Assembly (NCBI RefSeq): GCF_019654975.1
Contig: NZ_BPEW01000003.1
Location: forward strand, 186,001-250,000
Source: Shewanella sp. c952
Lineage (GTDB): Bacteria > Pseudomonadota > Gammaproteobacteria > Enterobacterales > Shewanellaceae
DNA length: 64,000 bases
Direction: 5' to 3'
This document shows, piece after piece, positions 56,109-64,000 of the stretch. Made by a program: the position numbers and the translations under genes. Numbering within the stretch: the first letter of the stretch is position 1; the number at the start of each line of letters is the position of its first letter. A model generated the notes under the pieces. That model saw nothing but the letters and a program-made list of their open reading frames with translations. It did no database searches and was not told where the DNA came from.

Positions 56109-58532
56109 TTAATGTATAGTCATAGGTATAGTGGCTATGAGTGTTATATCACCTTTCAGAGTTACTGCTTCAATAACAAGTGAACCAGATTCGGGTTCAT
56201 CAGCACCTTTTATCACAACACTATAAGATAAAGCGCCATTTCTGTTAGTAGAAGCAATCGTGAACGTACCGTTACTTGCCAATTCGCCAATTGACGGTTT
56301 AAAGGTTAAAATAGTCCCCGACGGTAACGGTTGGTTATGTAAATCGCTCACTATAATAGATACCCCACCAGTAGACTTACCTATAATATCGAGTGTGCTA
56401 TTGTCATTAAGACCGTCGCAAACATCATCTTCACCAGCTTCGTCGATACAACTATCGGATATCACTGGAGTCGATGCATAGGCTGCACTACCAGCCATCA
56501 CAATAACAGCGCTAGCTCGAACGTTTAATGACTTGTTTATTGAACATCCAGAATGAGCCGTCCCATTGACATCAAGTGCACATAAACTACCGTTATACAA
56601 GCCATCTGCATTATCAAAAACGCCATTGTTATTAAAATCAACAAACGTTTCTAAATCACCACCTTCTTCGCGTGTTACTTTTGGGTTATAAACAGTATCT
56701 TCATTGTGATCAACAAATGCTTCTGATAAGTCGAAACTCTGACCTGAAACATCAGGTTTTGTTTTAAAATCAGATTCTTCAGCAGCATCAAAACGCCCAT
56801 TACCATTTGTATCAGGGAACGATTCCTCTCCTATCGCTGTTGCTAGTATAGTAACACGCCCACCATAAGGCTGACCTAATTGAGGAGCAAGTGAAGGTTC
56901 TCCATCTAATATTGCACCAGTCGGCCTTGGATTTTGACTCGTCCATTTAACAGAACATTTGCCATTCAATGTCACACAAGATGGTTCAATTGAGCCACCT
57001 TCCGTTGTAAATGACACAGCAGTCCCGTCTGGTACTGGGTTATTAAAAGCATCTGCAAGCCTGGCAGTAACGTTAACTTCAGTACCGTCATAATCCCAAG
57101 CTTCTGGAGTAGCATTATCAACAGATAATGAAAAACTGTCTTGATCTGGCAAGCCTGTAGAAATAACGAGGAGGTTTGACTGACTTGAAATTTCAGGTAT
57201 TTTCCCCTCCACTAATGCTGTAACTCTCACAGATGTTGCAACTGAACCTGAGTTAACAACAGTTTGTGCAATACCGCTTGCATCTGTTGTAGCATATTCA
57301 GGATCTAATTCAATATTACCCGTCATAGTATTGAGTGAGAAATTAACACGCTGATTTTTAACCGGATTACCATTACTATCGAGCACTTTAAATTTGACAG
57401 TTGAAGCTTCTGTACCTCCGGTGCCCTTTAAGCGAATATTCTCCGGCACCGCTTCAACAAAATAGACACTTCCAACACTAGCAGGTAACACTGTTAATTG
57501 ACCTGATGCCGACAGAGCTTTGCCTCCTACATTAGCGCTGACGTTTACGGTATCTTCACCAACACAACCTTTAGATAGATATGTACTAGTAGCAATACCA
57601 TTGACAGCGATAACAGGTGAGCTAATTTCAGCTTCTGGTGAAGATTTAGCAGAGCATACCGATGAAAAAATAACTTCGGCAGGCTCTGTAAATATCTTTC
57701 CTTCATCATCTTGGAGTGATACAGAAATACTTGCGGTACCACCAGCTGACACGCTAACTGGAGAAATCGAAGCTACGCCTGATTCAAAAGGGGTGCCACT
57801 ACCCATAAGCACATTTGTGGCGCCAATAGTAAATGGTAAACTAGCGGTTTCACCTGATAACAACGTCACAGTTGCATTAGCGGCCCCAGGATCTGCTCCT
57901 GCCAATATTTGCACTGATGCCTCTCCCTCTTTAGTTACTGCAGTGTTAATAGGGATCTCCCCACGACTTGTAGAAAAAGTTACAATAGTTTCTTTAGAAA
58001 GCCCTGTAACTTTCGCGACTAAAAAACCAGGTGATAAACTGCTAATGCCCGATGTAAGTTCACCGTTTTCATCGACCAGTGTTATTGCAACGGAAGGGCC
58101 ATTACCATCGGCCTCGCCGCCATTGCCAACCATAGTGACAGGGATTGTAGCCTTTTCACCCGAAGAGATAGTTGCAGTTATCTCTGCACCAGTAGCTATG
58201 GAACCGGTATTCAATTCAATCTTAGCTACTCCATCAGTGTCAGTTGACACATCTCCTGTAGCCGGATCAAATGTGCCATAGGTGTCATTATTTAGTTTAA
58301 AGGACACTAAAGTACTTATTGCAGTACCATTTGAGTCCGTTACTTTTGCCGTAATCTCAGCGTTATTATCAACCGAAATTTTCGTGTTTGTAGTACTTAA
58401 TGCTACCGATATTGTGACTGGGCTCGGCGTTCCTCCATCATCAGGATCAGCAGAAAGACTTCCACCACCTCCACAACCAACGAGAAAAAACGACCATATT
58501 AACGCAATAAAAACACTATAAGCTGACTTCAT
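56109..58532 (-). CDS. Large Ig-like-domain surface lipoprotein with calcium-type loops
   Basis: The lipobox LVGC (Cys20) is followed by a glycine-rich run and 780 residues of tandem Ig-like repeats of the Big_1/invasin type, each with a strand such as VSFKLNNDTYGTFD or VNFSLNTMTGNIEL. Between residues about 570 and 645 are DTNGNGRFD, DHNEDTVYN and DFNNNGVFDNADG, loops of the EF-hand/dockerin kind, which may bind Ca2+. The protein is likely exposed on the outer surface, with a role in adhesion or envelope structure. No adjacent secretion gene is present. A minus-strand terminator lies downstream. The antisense frame of 253 codons is a shadow. Confidence 0.85.
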   Translation of the reverse strand: MKSAYSVFIALIWSFFLVGCGGGGSLSADPDDGGTPSPVTISVALSTTNTKISVDNNAEITAKVTDSNGTAISTLVSFKLNNDTYGTFDPATGDVSTDTDGVAKIELNTGSIATGAEITATISSGEKATIPVTMVGNGGEADGNGPSVAITLVDENGELTSGISSLSPGFLVAKVTGLSKETIVTFSTSRGEIPINTAVTKEGEASVQILAGADPGAANATVTLLSGETASLPFTIGATNVLMGSGTPFESGVASISPVSVSAGGTASISVSLQDDEGKIFTEPAEVIFSSVCSAKSSPEAEISSPVIAVNGIATSTYLSKGCVGEDTVNVSANVGGKALSASGQLTVLPASVGSVYFVEAVPENIRLKGTGGTEASTVKFKVLDSNGNPVKNQRVNFSLNTMTGNIELDPEYATTDASGIAQTVVNSGSVATSVRVTALVEGKIPEISSQSNLLVISTGLPDQDSFSLSVDNATPEAWDYDGTEVNVTARLADAFNNPVPDGTAVSFTTEGGSIEPSCVTLNGKCSVKWTSQNPRPTGAILDGEPSLAPQLGQPYGGRVTILATAIGEESFPDTNGNGRFDAAEESDFKTKPDVSGQSFDLSEAFVDHNEDTVYNPKVTREEGGDLETFVDFNNNGVFDNADGLYNGSLCALDVNGTAHSGCSINKSLNVRASAVIVMAGSAAYASTPVISDSCIDEAGEDDVCDGLNDNSTLDIIGKSTGGVSIIVSDLHNQPLPSGTILTFKPSIGELASNGTFTIASTNRNGALSYSVVIKGADEPESGSLVIEAVTLKGDITLIATIPMTIH

Positions 58533-58566
58533 TGTCAGACTCCCTGTTACTCTGATTATAATATCT

Positions 58567-58584
58567 GGTAATTATCTGATTACC
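58567..58584. repeat. Small inverted repeat between the Ig-like and symporter genes
   Basis: GGTAAT-TATCTG-ATTACC, 35 bases from the start of the Ig-like gene in the divergent promoter region. It may be an operator. Confidence 0.4.
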
Positions 58585-58750
58585 TAGATGACAACACTAC
58601 ACAATTTACTAGCAACTTATCTACCACGAAAGGTAGTAAATTTCTAAATTTCATCAAAAACTTTAACTTTAACACCATTTCAACTGGGGCTCTTTCTTGC
58701 TAGGCTTTAATGCGCAAATTGAAAAGCATAAAAATTATACAGGAAGCACT

Positions 58751-60067
58751 ATGTCTGCTACGAAATCAAAAAAGCTTGGGCTAACGAGTAAAATTTTACT
58801 CGGCATGTTCTCAGGTATTGTTTTAGGGTTACTTCTTCGTAATCTTTTCCCTGAAAGTGAATTCATCAAAGATTACATCACCGAAGGCTTCTTAAATGTC
58901 ATCGGTACTATCTTCATCTCAAGTTTGAAAATGTTAGTTGTCCCCTTAGTATTTGTATCGCTAGTTTGTGGTACATGTTCGTTAAGCGAACCGTCTAAGT
59001 TAGGTCGACTCGGTGGCAAGACCATCGCGTTCTACCTTTTTACCACCGCGATTGCACTTTCAATGGCGATCCTCATCGCAATTGCAGTTCATCCAGGTCA
59101 TGCGACCTTGGTAACTGAGAGCATGCATTTTGATGCTAAACAGGCGCCAAGCTTGGCTGATGTGATCATTAATATCGTGCCAACCAACCCTCTGCAGGCG
59201 ATGAGTGAAGGCAACATGCTTCAAATCATCATATTTGCGGTTATTTTTGGTTTTGCTATCTCACATATCGGTGAACGCGGAAAACGCGTTGCAGCGCTAT
59301 TTACAGACCTTAACGAAGTTATCATGCGCGTAGTTACGCTAATCATGCAACTTGCGCCTTATGGTGTATTTGCTTTGATGGCAAAGCTAGCATTAACGCT
59401 CGGTATGGAAACCTTTGGTAGTGTGGTGCAATACTTCTTTGTGGTACTGGGTGTATTACTTATCCATGCCTTCATCGTGTATCCAACATTACTAAAAGTA
59501 TTCTCTGGTTTAAGTCCATTTACCTTCATCCGTAAAATTCGTGACGTACAGCTATTCGCATTCAGTACCGCAAGTTCAAACGCAACCTTACCAGTAACGA
59601 TTGAAACGGCTGAGCACCGTATGGGTGTCGATAATAAGATTGCTTCATTCACTCTGCCACTTGGTGCAACCATCAACATGGATGGCACCGCGATTATGCA
59701 AGGTGTTGCAACGGTATTTATCGCCCAAGTATTTGGTATTGAATTGACCATTACTGATTATGCGATGGTCGTTGTAACTGCGACTCTTGCTTCAATCGGT
59801 ACAGCGGGTGTGCCTGGTGTTGGTCTTATTATGCTGGCAATGGTGCTAAACCAAGTAGGTCTTCCTGTAGAAGGTATCGCATTGATTATCGGCGTGGACA
59901 GACTACTTGATATGGTGCGTACTGCGGTGAACGTTACTGGTGATACGGTAGCAACCGTGGTCATTGCTAAATCTGAAAATGAGTTTGATGAAAAAGTTTT
60001 CAACGACACTCAAGCAGGTAAAGTTGCACCAGGTTTTAACGCACAGGTTCATGCTGAAGAAAAGTAA
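58751..60067 (+). CDS. Dicarboxylate/amino acid:cation symporter (DAACS family)
   Basis: The 438-residue protein belongs to the glutamate/dicarboxylate transporter family. Membrane helices are evident, with the substrate loop STASSNATLPVTIETAEHRMG and the Na+/substrate signature LGATINMDGTAIMQG, then GTAGVPGVGLIML. The substrate (glutamate, aspartate or a C4-dicarboxylate) cannot be told by eye. The longest frame begins at 58697; the ATG at 58751 has AGGA 7 bases upstream. A strong terminator follows. Confidence 0.92.
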   Translation: MSATKSKKLGLTSKILLGMFSGIVLGLLLRNLFPESEFIKDYITEGFLNVIGTIFISSLKMLVVPLVFVSLVCGTCSLSEPSKLGRLGGKTIAFYLFTTAIALSMAILIAIAVHPGHATLVTESMHFDAKQAPSLADVIINIVPTNPLQAMSEGNMLQIIIFAVIFGFAISHIGERGKRVAALFTDLNEVIMRVVTLIMQLAPYGVFALMAKLALTLGMETFGSVVQYFFVVLGVLLIHAFIVYPTLLKVFSGLSPFTFIRKIRDVQLFAFSTASSNATLPVTIETAEHRMGVDNKIASFTLPLGATINMDGTAIMQGVATVFIAQVFGIELTITDYAMVVVTATLASIGTAGVPGVGLIMLAMVLNQVGLPVEGIALIIGVDRLLDMVRTAVNVTGDTVATVVIAKSENEFDEKVFNDTQAGKVAPGFNAQVHAEEK

Positions 60068-60082
60068 TACTAATTTAGCATG

Positions 60083-60112
60083 AAAAAAGGCGCCTCTGTG
60101 GCGCCTTTTTTA
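60083..60112 (+). terminator. Terminator after the symporter gene
   Basis: A perfect stem AAAAAAGGCGCC / GGCGCCTTTTTT with a 5-base loop gives a strong terminator. Confidence 0.92.
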
Positions 60113-60384
60113 TTGCGCTTTTTTAGCTGCGAGTTCCTCAATTTAGCGATATGACAATATTAAGCCTCTCAACAGTCAGGCTCATATGTCTCTTGCAGTA
60201 GCACTGTGCGCGACTTTAAAGACTATTGCGATAAACACTTATCAGTATGGTATTGCAGAGCGTGTAATGACCCCCTTCGCCCTAATGACTAGCATTAACT
60301 CTTAGATACCAAAAAGGCATAACTTGTTCATCAAGTTATGCCTTTCAATTAATCTATCTCTAACCCGTCAAAAAGACTGTAGTG
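60113..60384. other. Gap between converging symporter and gsk genes
   Basis: No gene was seen. Apart from the gsk terminator at 60313-60345 nothing stands out. Confidence 0.5.
60311..60347 (-). terminator. Terminator after gsk
   Basis: A perfect 14-bp stem AAAGGCATAACTTG / CAAGTTATGCCTTT with loop of five bases, exiting into TTTTT on the minus strand. Confidence 0.85.
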
Positions 60385-61689
60385 TTAACGTTCCCAGTAT
60401 GACTCTTCTAGGCTATCTTCACGCTCTGGTAAGCCGCGTGATAATCTTGGGCTGTGCTGTGCAAGTACCTCATATGCAACGCGGTTAGCGTACTTACAGA
60501 TCTGCGAGAACGACGAATAGCATAGACCATCACGATTATGTTTACTTGAGCCCGGCACGTTGGTCTTATGGAATCGATTAGACGCTAGATCATGCAATAA
60601 CGCTGCTAATGCACCATCTCCAGCACCATTAGTGTTACGGATTTTTTCTGGACCGCCCATATACGGTGAAATATGCGCGTACACTTTAAGCGGTGACTCA
60701 CAATCAGCTTTCAACTTAGGACGAGAGAACTCATAACGGTTGAACTCTGGAATTGCGCCAGGTAACAAGGTATGACTTGTTTCACGTTTTTCTGAATCTT
60801 CAGTATAACCTGCAGTATAAAGCCCTAAAGGCCCTGCTGTGGTTAATACCATGTCACACCACTCTAAAGCAGCTTCACTGGCTTGTAGCGGATCTTTAAA
60901 GCCCGTTAATGCTTCGCCTTCATCTTCATTCATCGCAAGAATCGTTACATGTTCCTGAATAAAGCGCTGCCACCATTTAGGATCTTCTTCAATTAAGAAA
61001 CGCGTGCCTAAAGTAAGGACTACTGGCACTTCGGCCGCTTTAGCGTATTCAATTGCTTTCATCGCTGCATCAGTGATTTTATCTTCACCACTGGCGCGCA
61101 TTAGATATGCCGTTAAGATCAGTGCTGAACCACCTTGAACAATATCTTTATCGATATACTCTGGCGTCAATTTATCCATTGAACCTTTGCTGATAGCAAA
61201 AGTACGCTCACCGCATTCTGAAATCAAAGTGAAGCAACGGCCGATAGGACCTGCAACTGGCTGTAGTTGGTTCAAGTCGACTTTTGATGAAGTATTGCAA
61301 AGGTAGCGATAGGCGTAGCTACCGATCTCGATGTTTCGGCTCATAACGCCAAACAGAACAGAGCGATCATCGGCAAGAATCGAATAGTTGTGTACTGTGT
61401 TGCCGATGGTTCCACCCGCAAACTCGTCACTGACAAGTTCACGATCTTTTAATTCGTTATACAAAGCGTGCGCCTTGTCATCATCTATCAAAGTCGAATT
61501 GCCCTTCGGTAACTCATAGCGACTCAGTAACTCATCTTCCACTTTGGCTTCAATGTCTACTAATGTTTGGTCGATACCAGACACATAGGTAGAAATTGGC
61601 TGAGGCTGCTGGATCAACTGTGCTAATAGCGGATCACGGTTTTTAACTGGAAAATAATGTTTAGACTTACGCTGACCTGGAAACTTCAT
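60385..61689 (-). CDS. gsk: Inosine-guanosine kinase
   Basis: The 434-residue protein aligns with E. coli Gsk at its start (MKFPGQRKSKHYFPVKNRDPLL). It is a PfkB-family kinase: the C-terminal anion hole NTNGAGDGALAAL carries the catalytic Asp. It phosphorylates inosine and guanosine to IMP and GMP with ATP in purine salvage. The ATG at 61689 is preferred over one 24 bases upstream on family length and the GAGAG site. It lies downstream of hemH on the same strand but is separated from it by a terminator. Confidence 0.95.
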   Translation of the reverse strand: MKFPGQRKSKHYFPVKNRDPLLAQLIQQPQPISTYVSGIDQTLVDIEAKVEDELLSRYELPKGNSTLIDDDKAHALYNELKDRELVSDEFAGGTIGNTVHNYSILADDRSVLFGVMSRNIEIGSYAYRYLCNTSSKVDLNQLQPVAGPIGRCFTLISECGERTFAISKGSMDKLTPEYIDKDIVQGGSALILTAYLMRASGEDKITDAAMKAIEYAKAAEVPVVLTLGTRFLIEEDPKWWQRFIQEHVTILAMNEDEGEALTGFKDPLQASEAALEWCDMVLTTAGPLGLYTAGYTEDSEKRETSHTLLPGAIPEFNRYEFSRPKLKADCESPLKVYAHISPYMGGPEKIRNTNGAGDGALAALLHDLASNRFHKTNVPGSSKHNRDGLCYSSFSQICKYANRVAYEVLAQHSPRLSRGLPEREDSLEESYWER

Positions 61690-61872
61690 ATTGAGCTCTC
61701 TTTCATTCGGCATCCATGCAAAAGATAATTATACGGGTAAGTAATCACAAGTTATTGCGCTTAGCTTTAACAAATAACTCATGGTTTTAAAATTCTAGCA
61801 GCCTAAAATACTAACGCGTCTCATAAATTAACCATGACCAAACACTCTCAGTGCTAAATCATAAGCAGAGAC

Positions 61873-61906
61873 AAAAAAGGCGGGGAATTCTACCATACCC
61901 AGCCTC
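61873..61906 (-). terminator. Terminator after hemH
   Basis: On the minus strand GGCTGGG pairs with CCCCGCC (one mismatch) over a 12-base loop and exits into TTTTTT, 36 bases after the hemH stop. Confidence 0.65.
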
Positions 61907-61941
61907 TTACGCCAGTTGAAATCACTGACTAGCCATTAAAT

Positions 61942-62937
61942 TTAGCACCAACCTAAGGTTTGTTGCTTAACTATTTGCTGTAATAGCTCGATATGACCAT
62001 CTGAATCGTTTAAACAGCCGATAAACTCGTAGCGCTCTCCGCCCGCGGATATGAAACTCTCTTTACCCTCTTGTGAGATCTCTTCCAGTGTTTCTAAGCA
62101 ATCAGAAGAAAATGCCGGACACATAATATCAACAGATTTAATCCCTTGCTCAGGTAGTGACTCAAGTAATTGATCCGTTGCTGGCGTTAACCACTCCTCT
62201 TTACCAAATTGAGATTGAAAGCAGATCCGCCATTGCTCAGCCGTTAAACCTAATGACTCGGCCACCAGCTCGGCAGTGCTCTGACACTGCATTTGATAAG
62301 GGTCACCTTCCGTCACATAGCGAACAGGCACGCCGTGAAAGGACATGAGTAATACATCGCCTCGGCCTTTATCCGTCCAATGCTGTTTGACTGATTCAGC
62401 AAGCGCGGCAATATATGCAGGGTGAGCGAAGTATTCTTTGTTGATCCGTAGCTCTGGGAAATCGCGCTTAGTTTTATGTAGATCACTTATCGCGTCAAAT
62501 ACTGGTGCTACGGTTGAGCATGAGTACTGCGCATACAAAGGCAGCACAAAGACCTTACTCACGCCTTGGGCTTTCAGCTTATTAAGGCCTGAATCTAATG
62601 ACGGATTACCGTAGCTCATGCCAAGTTCAACCGGCACATTAAAGCCAAAACTTGTTTGTAAAGATTGCGCTAATTTGTCGCGCTGTTGCTGGCTGATCAC
62701 CATTAACGGCGACCCATTATCCCACCAGATAGACTCGTAGAGTTTAGCGACTTTGGCTGGACGGGTATTTAAAATGATGCCATTGAGGATCGGCTTCCAG
62801 ATCCAAGGAGAGATATCGACAACACGAGGGTCGCTAAGAAACTGCTTTAAGAATTTTTTTACATCTGGTGCGGTTGGGGAATCTGGCGTGCCAAGGTTAA
62901 CCAATAAAACACCGAATGGGGAGCTTGTGTCGTTCAC
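61942..62937 (-). CDS. hemH: Ferrochelatase
   Basis: The 331-residue enzyme inserts Fe2+ into protoporphyrin IX in the last step of haem synthesis. The iron-site His is in LLMSFHGVPVRYV near residue 195, and the conserved Glu in CPAFSSDCLETLEEI near 275. The start MNDTSSPFGVLLVNLGTP is the normal family opening. It lies downstream of adk in the same direction, as in related species, but a terminator lies between. Confidence 0.95.
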   Translation of the reverse strand: MNDTSSPFGVLLVNLGTPDSPTAPDVKKFLKQFLSDPRVVDISPWIWKPILNGIILNTRPAKVAKLYESIWWDNGSPLMVISQQQRDKLAQSLQTSFGFNVPVELGMSYGNPSLDSGLNKLKAQGVSKVFVLPLYAQYSCSTVAPVFDAISDLHKTKRDFPELRINKEYFAHPAYIAALAESVKQHWTDKGRGDVLLMSFHGVPVRYVTEGDPYQMQCQSTAELVAESLGLTAEQWRICFQSQFGKEEWLTPATDQLLESLPEQGIKSVDIMCPAFSSDCLETLEEISQEGKESFISAGGERYEFIGCLNDSDGHIELLQQIVKQQTLGWC

Positions 62938-62996
62938 ATTTTCTCTCTTTTAACCAAGATATTCTGCGTCAGGCTATCATTGGGAAAAGCATAAAA

Positions 62997-63018
62997 AAAG
63001 CCCACTTACATGGGCTTT
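62997..63018 (-). terminator. Terminator between adk and hemH
   Basis: A perfect stem AAAGCCCA / TGGGCTTT with a 6-base loop exits into TTTTTTT on the minus strand. It lies beyond the MITE-like element, about 310 bases after the adk stop, and may be its original terminator now separated by the insertion. Confidence 0.8.
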
Positions 63019-63068
63019 ATTAAATATGAGAACTAGCTCATGAACACACAGTTATTTTGTGTAAATTC

Positions 63069-63331
63069 ATACCAATCAGTATAAAGATTTGATCCTTCGG
63101 TGAGATTTTAACGGCTCTGAGGTAAGCCAACGCGTGAAAAGCATAGTTACTCTACGTTTTAGCTCGTTAGCGCAGCATCATAGCCGCTAAAACTCACCAG
63201 TATGGAGTGTTTTGGCTTCCTACTTCGGTGTTGAATGAACTCATAAGGGAACAGCCATTATGTCATTCATTCGCCTTGAATTAGTTCGCCAAAAACACTC
63301 TGAGTAGATCAACTTCTTATACTAATTGGTA

Positions 63332-63332
<1 letters not shown>
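63069..63332. mobile_element. MITE-like element with 26-bp terminal inverted repeats
   Basis: The 264-bp element has left end ATACCAATCAGTATAA... (63069-63094) and right end ...TTATACTAATTGGTAT (63307-63332). The two ends agree at 22 of 26 positions as inverted repeats, both reaching GATC. No gene fits inside. Three further inverted pairs lie within: about 63099-63116 with 63182-63198, 63205-63216 with 63288-63300, and GAATGA...CATAA near 63232-63246 with 63259-63271. TA dinucleotides at each edge suit a TA-target element, though they cannot be told from the repeat itself. The right end covers the last base of the adk stop. Confidence 0.85.

Positions 63333-64000
<668 letters not shown>

Noticed and set aside
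57520..58281. 253-codon plus-strand frame inside the Ig-like gene
   Set aside because: It is antisense to a well-supported lipoprotein gene, has no ribosome binding site and no recognisable domain; long antisense frames are common in Ser/Thr-rich repeat genes.
59359..59751. 130-codon minus-strand frame inside the symporter gene
   Set aside because: It is a shadow of the DAACS gene with no family match.

Overview
The window reads as a chromosomal segment from a marine gammaproteobacterium of the Shewanella type. This rests on gene content and order rather than on a database search. Markers are adk next to hemH and gsk, a separate lolC-lolD-lolE set, a single-chain SdaA, an orphan astB, a DUF2986 protein, a CsiV protein downstream of mfd, and proteins that align from memory with E. 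coli YecM, YcfP, YqfB and YdhR. No rRNA, tRNA, phage, integrase, transposase gene or CRISPR array was seen.

Layout. 1-1300: 5' part of a TonB-dependent receptor with a Fur-like box, cut by the window edge. 1.8-5.5 kb: M28 lipoprotein peptidase and asnB. 5.6-13.5 kb: small metabolic and envelope genes (tautomerase, two VOC proteins, DUF445, a ferredoxin-reductase, a large DUF748 protein, an S51 peptidase, a glutaredoxin-like protein). 13.5-15.3 kb: a small accessory-looking group (CatB-type acetyltransferase, a membrane protein, a GNAT-like protein). 15.5-17.75 kb: a tightly overlapping operon of two DUF1538 membrane proteins, a PII-like protein and a CBS protein, with a CRP-like site upstream. 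18-25.3 kb: GFA protein, orphan CbiM-like permease, a lipoprotein, and a tetR-MFP-RND efflux operon whose regulator start carries a perfect 20-bp inverted repeat. 25.5-35.5 kb: MATE transporter, voltage-gated K+ channel, L,D-transpeptidase, yecM, a LysR/ydhR divergent pair, a lipase-like/lipoprotein pair and an M14 peptidase. 35.8-49.2 kb: core envelope and repair genes (lolCDE, PilZ, mfd, csiV, acylphosphatase, ycfP, nagZ, sdaA, cysB). 49.4-54 kb: a conserved membrane-anchored protein, five 190-bp tandem repeats, then topA. 54.4-64 kb: astB, a large Ig-like lipoprotein, a dicarboxylate symporter, gsk, hemH and adk, with a 264-bp MITE-like element joined to the adk stop codon.

How the genes work together. 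Lipoprotein release (LolCDE), wall recycling (NagZ), wall assembly (CsiV) and cross-linking (L,D-transpeptidase) form an envelope theme. Purine salvage and energy (gsk, adk), amino-acid turnover (asnB, sdaA, astB, CysB) and haem synthesis (hemH) are ordinary core functions. The least explained parts are the DUF1538/PII/CBS operon, the 190-bp repeat array, the MITE-like element, and several long perfect inverted repeats in promoter regions.

Limits. All family calls come from reading the translations; no alignment or profile search was run. Start codons were moved from the longest frame where a ribosome binding site or family length supported it.
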